The notes beneath the pieces were generated by a model. The model ran no database searches. It had not been told where the DNA came from and saw only the letters and a program-made list of their open reading frames with translations. A stretch of DNA of 59,651 nucleotides, from the NCBI GenBank assembly GCA_013289475.1, contig JABCZW010000008.1, positions 1 to 59,651 on the forward strand, read 5' to 3'. The position numbers and the translations under genes are program-made. Shown in pieces: positions 9,365 through 17,400 of this stretch (the stretch's first letter is position 1; every line of letters begins with the position of its first letter). This stretch comes from Bacteroidota bacterium (GTDB lineage: Bacteria; Bacteroidota; Bacteroidia; JABEUT01).

Positions 9365-10698
9365 GCAAAATAGGACTTATAATAAAAAGAGAATATCTTT
9401 CCAGGGTAAAGAAAAAGTCATTTATAGTTATGACTTTATTGACACCTATACTTGGTGCTTTGATAGTGCTTATTCCAACAGCGCTTTCAAACTCTAAAAA
9501 CCAGAACCATCATGTAGTGGTGGTAGATGAAACCAAGAGTTTTTGTGCGGTACTAACAAGTACCCCAACTGTAAACTACGATTTCGGTTATTGCAATTTT
9601 AATAAAGACCAGGTGCTTAAAATATTTGCCGATTCTGCAAAGGTTACTGTAATGTACATTCCACCAACTCAGGATGTGAAGCAAATTGAGCTTCACTCCA
9701 AAGCCGACCCCGGTGAAGAAGTTATTTCAGACATAGAGGTTCAAATGAACTCAATTATTATGAGTGGGAAAATGAAAGCATTGAACCTTGACCAGAATAT
9801 GATAAAGCAGATAAACACAACTATTGGAGTGCTGAATGTAGTAGATAACAAAACCACCAACAGCGATTATAATCTTGGACTTGCATTTTGCTGTTCTATT
9901 TTAATATATTTTTTCATATTCCTTTATTCGGTACAGGTAATGCGTGGTGTAATGGAAGAAAAGGTAAGCCGCATTGTAGAAGTTATTATTTCATCAGTTA
10001 AGCCTTTTCAGCTTATGATGGGTAAAGTTATTGGCGTGGGGCTTGTGGGACTTACCCAATTTGTAGCATGGCTTATACTGGGCTACTTCGCATTTAGTAT
10101 TGAATCGAAATATGCTCAGTCGCAAATTACAAATCCGGCTAATTACAATGCACAGCAAACTATGAAAACGGGAATGCCAACGCAGGATGCGAATACTGCC
10201 CAAATGAGTCAAGTTACTGCACCAAAATCGGCTTTTGTTACGGGCTTTATGGGAATATACAAAAATCTTAGCGACACTAATTGGTTATTAATACTGCCTT
10301 GCTTTTTGTTTTATTTTTTAGCAGGCTATGTGTTGTATAGTGCATTGTTTGCTGCTATAGGTTCTGCCGTTGATCAGGAAACAGACAGCCAGCAATTTAT
10401 GCTGCCGGTAACGGCCCCGCTGATTTTATCTTATTTGGTAATGTTCAATATCGTCCGCGATCCCCATAGTTCCATGGCATTTTGGTTCTCTATTTTCCCG
10501 CTTACATCACCAATTGCTATGATGGCTCGTATACCATTCGGTATATCGGTATGGGAATTAGCGCTTTCAATGATTTTACTTATTGCCTCTATACTTGGTA
10601 CTGTATGGCTTGCAGGACGTATTTACAGAGTAGGATTACTAATGTATGGCAAAAAAGTTACTTACAAGGAATTAGGAAAGTGGTTGTTTTATAAATGA
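9361..10698 (+). CDS. ABC-2 family permease, NatB-like
   Basis: 445 residues. One membrane helix near the N-terminus (about 20-40) is followed by a periplasmic domain of roughly 130 residues, then five to six helices from about residue 176 to the end. The motif 'VMRGVMEEKVSRIVEVIISSVKPFQLM' region (bases about 9940-10015) is the conserved cytoplasmic loop of ABC-2/NatB permeases. It pairs with the ATPase encoded immediately upstream with a 4-base overlap. Predicted to form a dimeric inner-membrane exporter. The glycosyltransferase gene follows after six bases, so all three are likely one transcript. Confidence 0.9.
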   Translation: MSKIGLIIKREYLSRVKKKSFIVMTLLTPILGALIVLIPTALSNSKNQNHHVVVVDETKSFCAVLTSTPTVNYDFGYCNFNKDQVLKIFADSAKVTVMYIPPTQDVKQIELHSKADPGEEVISDIEVQMNSIIMSGKMKALNLDQNMIKQINTTIGVLNVVDNKTTNSDYNLGLAFCCSILIYFFIFLYSVQVMRGVMEEKVSRIVEVIISSVKPFQLMMGKVIGVGLVGLTQFVAWLILGYFAFSIESKYAQSQITNPANYNAQQTMKTGMPTQDANTAQMSQVTAPKSAFVTGFMGIYKNLSDTNWLLILPCFLFYFLAGYVLYSALFAAIGSAVDQETDSQQFMLPVTAPLILSYLVMFNIVRDPHSSMAFWFSIFPLTSPIAMMARIPFGISVWELALSMILLIASILGTVWLAGRIYRVGLLMYGKKVTYKELGKWLFYK

Positions 10699-10704
10699 GA
10701 TTGA

Positions 10705-11790
10705 ATGAGAGTATTAGTTAGCCCGCTCGATTGGGGCTTAGGCCACGCAACAAGGTGCATACCTATTATTAAGCACTTGCGCGAAAAAAACATTGAAGTG
10801 GTTATTGGTTCAGATGGTGCACAGCAAAAGCTTTTGCTGGAGCAGTTTCCGGGTATAGAGCATGTGACAATAAAGGGATATAATGTTAAGTATTCATACT
10901 TTCTGCCTGCCAGCATGAAGGTATTATTACAGATACCTAAACTGTTTTCTGCTATTAAGAGAGAACATAAGGAATTGCAAAAAATCATAGCAGAGAAAAA
11001 GATTGATGCGGTTATTTCAGATAACCGCTATGGTTTATATTCTGATTTGGTGCCATGTGTACTTATTACACACCAACTAAATATACAAGCCAGTGCTGGC
11101 AGCCGCAGGTTCAGCGATAAAGTAATGGAGTTTGTAACCAAGTTTAACGCGTGCTGGATACCCGATAACGAAGGAGAAGATAATTTATCAGGTAACCTTT
11201 CGCACCCGTTGCCTGAAGGCATAGCTGCAACTTACATAGGCCCACTATCAAGATTCAGTGCGGCAAATGGAGCCAAGGACATGAAGTATGACCTCCTTGT
11301 TTTGCTTTCCGGGCCTGAGCCACAACGTAAAATATTAGAGAAGAACGTAATAAATCAATTGGGTAATTTGCCTTATATAAAAGCCCTTATAGTACAGGGA
11401 TTACCTGGTAATAAAGGCGTTGAAAGCCCTCACACCAATGTTGATGTGGTGCCGCATTTAAATGATACATCGTTATATGAAAAGATACTTTGCAGCAAAG
11501 CCATTATAAGCCGCCCTGGTTATTCAACCATAATGGACCTAGCCACAATAGGAGGGAAGCGGGCTTTGTTCATTCCAACACCGGGGCAAACAGAACAGGA
11601 ATATCTTGCTATGCGTTTCGAAGCATTGGAAATTGCGATGTGGGTACAGCAAAAGAAATTTATTTTGAAAGATTCTCTCACGAAAGTATTCTCAAGCAAA
11701 GGATTTAACAATAATTTGTACCCCGAGGTGTTTCAGAAAACTGTAGACGAGTGGATCGAATCGTTGCGTCATCCCGGGCCATCGTTATAG
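10705..11790 (+). CDS. Glycosyltransferase of the GT-B, MurG-like superfamily
   Basis: 361 residues. The N-terminus 'VSPLDWGLGHATRCIPII' is the GLGHATR nucleotide-sugar loop of GT-B glycosyltransferases that resemble MJ1255 and MurG. A C-terminal domain carries 'IISRPGYSTIMDLATIG' and 'FIPTPGQTEQEYLAMRF', the donor-binding part of the family. No signal peptide; likely cytoplasmic or membrane-associated. Acceptor and donor cannot be deduced. It closes a same-strand run after the ABC genes with a six-base gap. Its 3' end is followed within 20 bases by the promoter of the fluoride riboswitch. Confidence 0.82.
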   Translation: MRVLVSPLDWGLGHATRCIPIIKHLREKNIEVVIGSDGAQQKLLLEQFPGIEHVTIKGYNVKYSYFLPASMKVLLQIPKLFSAIKREHKELQKIIAEKKIDAVISDNRYGLYSDLVPCVLITHQLNIQASAGSRRFSDKVMEFVTKFNACWIPDNEGEDNLSGNLSHPLPEGIAATYIGPLSRFSAANGAKDMKYDLLVLLSGPEPQRKILEKNVINQLGNLPYIKALIVQGLPGNKGVESPHTNVDVVPHLNDTSLYEKILCSKAIISRPGYSTIMDLATIGGKRALFIPTPGQTEQEYLAMRFEALEIAMWVQQKKFILKDSLTKVFSSKGFNNNLYPEVFQKTVDEWIESLRHPGPSL

Positions 11791-11806
11791 AGTAAAATAG
11801 ATTTAT

Positions 11807-11814
11807 TATCTTTG
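11807..11814 (+). promoter_or_regulatory. Promoter -7 box for the fluoride riboswitch-crcB transcript
   Basis: TATCTTTG matches the Bacteroidota -7 consensus TAnnTTTG. A start six to eight bases downstream places transcript position 1 at the first base of the riboswitch, which is where an aptamer leader would be expected to begin. No good -33 box is seen. Confidence 0.5.
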
Positions 11815-11820
11815 TGCCCG

Positions 11821-11878
11821 GTGGCAATGGGGTTTGCCCTTAACCGTCCCGCACGTTGCGCGACTAATAACTCCTACC
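11821..11878 (+). promoter_or_regulatory. Fluoride riboswitch (crcB motif RNA)
   Basis: The leader fits the crcB aptamer in order. A short stem GGCA/TGCC (11823-11826 with 11835-11838) closes a loop holding GGGGTT (11829-11834 region), then comes AACCG, then a hairpin with CGCA and TGCG arms around CGT inside flanking GTC/GAC. It ends with the conserved CTAATAACTCCTAC block at 11864-11877. The AACTCC of that block can pair with GGGGTT as the pseudoknot. It sits 17 bases upstream of crcB, the fluoride channel gene it classically controls. Fluoride binding stabilises the aptamer and switches the gene on. No obvious intrinsic terminator lies between it and the start codon, so control may be at translation initiation. 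Confidence 0.9.
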
Positions 11879-11894
11879 TTAAAAACTTATTGAT

Positions 11895-12275
11895 ATGTTA
11901 AAGTCTATTACATTAATAGGATTAGGAGGAGCCATAGGCAGTATTTTACGCTACCTTATCACTAATATTACTGAAGCCCGTTTTGTACCAAATACGTTCC
12001 CTTATGGTACATTACTTGTAAACGTTACCGGCTGCTTTGCCATTGGCCTCATATATGCTCTTTCGGGCAAGTTTAATATATCACCCGAATGGCGCGGTTT
12101 CCTGACAACAGGTATTTGTGGTGGTTATACTACATTCTCAGCTTTTTCTTATCAAGGTATATCGCTTATGCGTGACGGGCATACTGTACAATTCTTTACT
12201 TATATATTTGGCAGTGTATTACTGGGCTTGGTTGCCACACTTATACCCATTGTGCTGATGGATAAACTATCTTAA
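11895..12275 (+). CDS. crcB: Fluoride ion channel CrcB/Fluc
   Basis: 126 residues with four predicted membrane helices, the standard Fluc size. The N-terminal GGAIGSILRY motif is at residues 11-20, the pore Asn lies in VNVTG (residue 43) and the GGYTTFS motif is at 76-82. Fluc forms an antiparallel dual-topology homodimer that lets fluoride leave the cell. A single gene is enough when the protein is dual topology, as here. It is preceded by its fluoride riboswitch, so it should be induced by fluoride. Confidence 0.97.
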   Translation: MLKSITLIGLGGAIGSILRYLITNITEARFVPNTFPYGTLLVNVTGCFAIGLIYALSGKFNISPEWRGFLTTGICGGYTTFSAFSYQGISLMRDGHTVQFFTYIFGSVLLGLVATLIPIVLMDKLS

Positions 12276-12326
12276 ACACTCTACGCAATACATGGAGACG
12301 CAATTGTGTTTGCATGCCCGAAATAT

Positions 12327-12334
12327 TATATTTG
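12327..12334 (+). promoter_or_regulatory. -7 box upstream of the Kelch-type T9SS gene
   Basis: TATATTTG fits TAnnTTTG, with TTG at 12304-12306 at a plausible -33 distance. It lies 33 bases upstream of the ATG at 12368. Confidence 0.45.
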
Positions 12335-12367
12335 AATTATTGTATCAGTGCTCCTAAATATATTTAG

Positions 12368-14131
12368 ATGAACAAAAAACTACTATGTGGAATAAATTCT
12401 ACCCGACTGGCATTATTGCTTGGCCTGATTATTTGCTGCTCGCAAATAAATGCACAAGGCACATGGACACCGCTTAATAATACTCCCTCAGATTCGAATG
12501 TTGGTGTAATGCTGTTACTTAGCGATGGCACCGTAATATCAAAAACACATACCGGAGGTATTGATGGCTATGGAATTGTTTGGGATAAGCTGACCCCTGA
12601 TTCAAATGGTAGTTACATAAATGGCACATGGTCGCAAATAGCACCAATGAACGATTCAAGGCTTTATTTTTCTTCGGAAGTACTTAAAGATGGCCGTGTT
12701 TTTGTTGCCGGTGGAGAATATGGTACCGGGGGTAGTTCTGCTGAAGTTTATGATCCAATAACAGATACCTGGACAATGGCTCCAAATGAAGGACAATACC
12801 TGGGTGATGCAAATTCGGAAATATTGCCAGATGGTAAAGTACTGGAAGCAGTTTTAGGGGTTGCTTATTATGACGACAGTACTATTATTTATGACCCGGT
12901 AGCCAATAAATGGGGAGCAGTTTCTGTATGTCATGGTTACCATGCCGAGTCATCGTGGCTTAAGCTAAAAGACAACAGTATTTTATTTGTTGATGACGGA
13001 GGCCCAAGTACGCTTACATCTGAAAGATATATACCATCTTTAAATAAGTGGGTAAAAGATGCCAATACTCCAGATTCTATTTATGATAACTATGCTTATG
13101 AATCAGGGCCATTTTTATTATTGCCAGATGGGCGCGGATTTATTATGGGAGCAACAGGGCATACAGCATATTATACACCTTCGGGGACTGTTGCACCGGG
13201 AACATGGACAAAAGGACCTGATATTCCAAATCATTACGGAGCTGCGGATGCACCTGGTGCTATGATGATCAATGGAAAAATACTATGCACAGCATCCCCA
13301 ACACCTGATTCTGTAAGGGGATATTTTCCCTCTCCAACAGCATATTTTGAATTTGACTATACCACCAATTCGTTCACCCAGATAAGTGCTCCAACTGGAG
13401 GAGATACAGTAAGCGAGCCATGTTTCTTTACAAATATGCTCGACTTGCCTGACGGAACAGTACTTTATTCTGACCAGTATTCGCCATATTACTATATATA
13501 TACTCCAAGCGGCAAGCCACTTGCAGCAGGTAAGCCGACTATTACAAATGTTACACAGAAGAATTGTGTATATACTATTACAGGTACATTATTCAATGGC
13601 ATATCTCAGGGGGCAGATTATGGCGATGACTGGCAAATGTTTACCAATTACCCCATAATCAGGCTAAGGTTGGGTAATAAAATATACTATGCCCGTACCT
13701 TTAACTGGAATAGCACCGCGGTACAAACCGGAAGTATGCCCGATACTGCAGAATTTACAGTACCGGGTAATGTACCCAACGGTACTTATTGGTTATACGT
13801 TAGCGCCAATGGCATTAGTTCCGATTCTGTAGCTTTTGTATATAAATCATGCACAACCGGGATAGATGAAATGGCAACATCAGACTTTATTCATGCCTAT
13901 CCAAACCCTGCCAGTAAACAAGTTGACATTACATTTAAGTTGAATGACGGTGGTAATTACATGGTTTCGTTAACAGATATTTACGGAAGAGTAGTAAAAC
14001 AGGAGAACGCTACGGCTATTGCAGGAAATAATACGCATTCAATAGACTTGGATGGATTTGCTGAGGGTGTTTATATGATTGTGTTGCAAAAGGGTAATGA
14101 AATCTACAAATCGAAGCTTGTAGTTAAGTAA
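12368..14131 (+). CDS. T9SS-exported Kelch/galactose-oxidase-like propeller protein
   Basis: 587 residues. A 30-residue signal peptide ends INAQ. The body has Kelch-like repeats ('LKDGRVFVAGGEYGTGGSS', 'AEVYDPITDTWTMAPNEG', 'ILPDGKVLEA'), so it should fold as a beta-propeller like galactose oxidase or Kelch proteins. An IPT-like segment follows (about 395-495) and a type A T9SS sorting domain from about 505 (HAYPNPASKQVDITF; 'FAEGVYMIVLQKG'). No copper-site residues can be assigned with certainty, so enzyme activity is not claimed. Exported to the cell surface or medium. It precedes the tRNA-Val gene. Confidence 0.85.
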   Translation: MNKKLLCGINSTRLALLLGLIICCSQINAQGTWTPLNNTPSDSNVGVMLLLSDGTVISKTHTGGIDGYGIVWDKLTPDSNGSYINGTWSQIAPMNDSRLYFSSEVLKDGRVFVAGGEYGTGGSSAEVYDPITDTWTMAPNEGQYLGDANSEILPDGKVLEAVLGVAYYDDSTIIYDPVANKWGAVSVCHGYHAESSWLKLKDNSILFVDDGGPSTLTSERYIPSLNKWVKDANTPDSIYDNYAYESGPFLLLPDGRGFIMGATGHTAYYTPSGTVAPGTWTKGPDIPNHYGAADAPGAMMINGKILCTASPTPDSVRGYFPSPTAYFEFDYTTNSFTQISAPTGGDTVSEPCFFTNMLDLPDGTVLYSDQYSPYYYIYTPSGKPLAAGKPTITNVTQKNCVYTITGTLFNGISQGADYGDDWQMFTNYPIIRLRLGNKIYYARTFNWNSTAVQTGSMPDTAEFTVPGNVPNGTYWLYVSANGISSDSVAFVYKSCTTGIDEMATSDFIHAYPNPASKQVDITFKLNDGGNYMVSLTDIYGRVVKQENATAIAGNNTHSIDLDGFAEGVYMIVLQKGNEIYKSKLVVK

Positions 14132-14205
14132 AAGCATCTTTTAGTCCTGTACAACCTCTGCCAATAGGCTATTTGATGAGGCAAAATGTTTTTTCAAACA
14201 AAAAG

Positions 14206-14234
14206 TTGGCGTATAAGCAGAAATATTATATTTG
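14206..14234 (+). promoter_or_regulatory. tRNA-Val promoter
   Basis: TTGG at 14206-14209 and TATATTTG at 14227-14234 (followed by C) form a good Bacteroidota -33/-7 pair. The predicted start lies about seven bases upstream of the tRNA. Confidence 0.6.
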
Positions 14235-14247
14235 CACTCTCAATTTT

Positions 14248-14322
14248 GGGAGCTTAGCTCAGCTGGTTTAGAGCATCTGCCTTACAAGCAGAGGGTCATC
14301 GGTTCGAACCCGGTAGCTCCCA
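14248..14322 (+). tRNA. tRNA-Val (anticodon TAC)
   Basis: A full 75-base cloverleaf: acceptor GGGAGCT/AGCTCCC with A as discriminator, D arm GCTC/GAGC, anticodon stem TCTGC/GCAGA with loop CTTACAA (anticodon TAC, reading GTA and other GTN valine codons), a 5-base variable loop and a T arm with TTCGAAC. CCA is not encoded. Its 3' half is duplicated at 19459-19495. Confidence 0.97.
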
Positions 14323-14331
14323 CAGAATATG

Positions 14332-14367
14332 AATAAGGGTTTCAGCGATTTGACTGAAGCCCTTATT
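14332..14367 (+). terminator. Hairpin terminator after tRNA-Val
   Basis: AATAAGGG-TTCAG and CTGAA-CCCTTATT arms (one unpaired or wobble position) with an eight-base loop, about ten bases after the tRNA, followed by a T-rich stretch. Confidence 0.65.
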
Positions 14368-14492
14368 TATTTCATTTGCATACTTTAAAATTTATATGCA
14401 AAAAATAGAGAATACCTCTTATTTTTTTCTTATTTTTAAAATAATTAATTAATCGTATGCATACTTTGAAATAGTACATTCATCCACCACAA

Positions 14493-17400
14493 ATGAAAAA
14501 ATCACTACTTCTTTTTAGTTTGTTCTCTTTTTTTATTTCAAATGCCATAGCCCAACAATATATGCTTTATGGCATGACCTATATGGGCGGTTCAAGCAAC
14601 GCAGGTGTTTTATTTAGCTATAACCTTACCACTAATAAGGATAGTACTTTACTAAGCTTTGCCAGCGGAACCAGTTCTGCAACAGGAAATTCACCCAGGG
14701 GCAGTGTAGTATTAGATCCTGTGAATGGCTTATTATATGGTATGACTGAAAGTGGTGGAAGCGGCTATGGCGTTTTATTTAGCTACGATCTTTCAACCGG
14801 AACTGAAAAGGTAATAACAAAATTCAGCCCGGGTACCAGTGGCTCTTATCCTTACGGTACCCTTACATACGATCCTGTAAATGGTATGCTTTACGGCGAC
14901 ACGCACTCGGGTGGTTCGGGTAGTGACGGCGTTTTCTTCAAACTGAACCCAAACAATAATAATGATAGTATTATTTATAACTACACCAACGCCAGCGGTT
15001 CCGCTCCGGAATACGGGGCGCCTTTATTTGATTCGGTTAACGGATTAATATATGGGCTTACCGAAGGTGGCGGTTCAGGTGGTTATGGAACATTTTACAG
15101 TATAAACCCTGTTACCGGAAAAGACAGTGTGATTAAAAATTTTACCGGAGCTAACGGACAAAATCCTTTTAGTACATCGGTTATATATGATAAGTTCAAT
15201 GGCCTTATTTATGGTACAACCTATGGTGGTGGTGCCAATTATTATGGAACTATGTTCAGTTACAACCCTGTTACCGGAAAGGATAGTATAGTTATTAATT
15301 TCAATGCCAGTGTTACTGCCACCAGTAATGGCTCTTATCCATATGGTACCTTAATGCTCGACCCTTATAACAAAATGCTTTATGGCATGACGTATAATGG
15401 CGGACCTAACAGTGTTGGTGTTATCTATCGCTATAACCCGTATACAGGTAATGACTCAGTAATGGTAGCTTTCAACGGAGTAAGCACCATTGGCGAAAAC
15501 CCCTATGGCGAACTGGTTTATAACCCGAACGATCACCTGCTGTATGGCTTAGTATATGCGGGTGCCGGAGGTAGCGGTGGTTTAATACGATTTAACCCGG
15601 TAACCAATAAAGATACTGTATTGCATATTTTTAAAGGTGGAACCGACGGAGCAAGCCCAACGGGAGATTTAATTGTAGTAAACCGCAACAACTTAAAAGT
15701 ATCAATTGCGGCCAGCAACGATACTGTTTACCCTTGCGGTTCTTCAACCCTTACAGCCTTGGGCGGAACATCTTATTTATGGAATACCGGTGCAACTACG
15801 GCAAGTATTGTGGTGAGCCCGGCCAAACAAACAACATATTCAGTACAAATAAAGAAAGGGATTTATGTAAAAGACACTTCCATAACAATAAATGTAAAAA
15901 GAGGCTCTATTATAAGCCCTGCCAGTGCAAATTTGTGTTCAGGTGGTGTTCAGCTCAGCGCGAGCACTGATAGCTTATACAACTGGGCACCGGCAACCGC
16001 CTTAACCTGTATAACCTGTTCAAACCCTGTTGCCTCTCCGGTTTCTGCAACTACATATACATTAACTGTAACTGCTAAAGGGGGTTGTATTTCAAAAGAT
16101 AGTGTAACTATAACAATTAATAAACCATTAAGCGCTGTTATCTCCGGGTTTGACACTATATGCCTTGGCGGTTCAACTACATTATCGGTAAATTCATTAG
16201 GTACTTATTACCAGTGGAGCAATGGTGACACAACAACATCTGTAAATGTTTCACCAACTATAGCTTCGCCTTATTGGGTAATTGCAAAAAGCGCGTATGG
16301 CTGCCCTAATGATACCGATACTGTGCACATTGTAGTTAACCCAATACCTGCGCTGCATATTAGTGCGCAGTATGATACCGTAAGTCCATATTCACTGGCC
16401 GATGTTCTTTCAGCAAACCCGGCAGGTGGTGTATTCAGCGGCAAAGGTGTTAATGGCAATAATTTTTACGGCTATGTTGCAGGTACAGGTATACATACTA
16501 TTGTATACACTTACAATACGGGTTTTGGTTGCCAGAATTCAGATTCAATGTACATATATGTCACACCGGCTCCTGCTATAACTCCTTTCGATGTATTATA
16601 TGGCACTACAGAAATGGGTGGGACGAATAACGATGGCATAATATTCAAATACACTATTTCAACCGGGAAAGATTCGGTGATTCATAGTTTCGCGGGTACC
16701 GATGGAAAATACCCTTATCATGGTGAACTGACTATTAACCCGGCAAACGGATGGCTATATGGTATGACAGAATACGGAGGCAAATCAAACCTAGGGGTAA
16801 TGTTTGCTTTCAATCCTGCAACGCAAAAAGATTCTGTTCTGTTTAGTTTTTCCGGAACAAATGGCGCTAAACCAAAGGGCGGATTGGTATACAACACTTA
16901 CAGCGGGTTAATGTATGGCTTAACCTCAACCGGGGGAGCAAGTAACGATGGAGTAATATTCAGTTTCAACCCTGCCACAGGCAAGGACAGTACTTGTTTC
17001 AGCTTTAACGGAACAGATGGGGAACACCCGCAACGGACATTAATGTATGATACCTATACCGGCCTTTATTATGGAACAACCGATAGTGGCGGCACATCAA
17101 ATTACGGAACTATGTTCAGTTTCAATACCGCTACTAACCAGGAAAACGTACTGATAAACTTTAATAAAACGAATGGCTCTCTGCCGCTGGGAAGCTTAAT
17201 GGTTTTCCCTGCTAACAAAAAAATATATGGTGCAACTGCCATCGGAGGAACCACAAATCAAGGCGTTATATATATGTACGACCCGGCCACAGGTAAAGAC
17301 ACTGTAATTTATAATTGTACAAGCGCCAATTCTAATGGATATGCCCCATATGGAAGATTAATGTATGATTCGCTGATGGGAGTTTGTTATGGTCTTTGCA

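Noticed and set aside
14375..14467. TTTGCATA/TATGCAAA inverted repeat and repeated TGCATACTTT before the GloVer gene
   Set aside because: Short AT-rich matches that could occur by chance; not enough to call an operator or attachment site.
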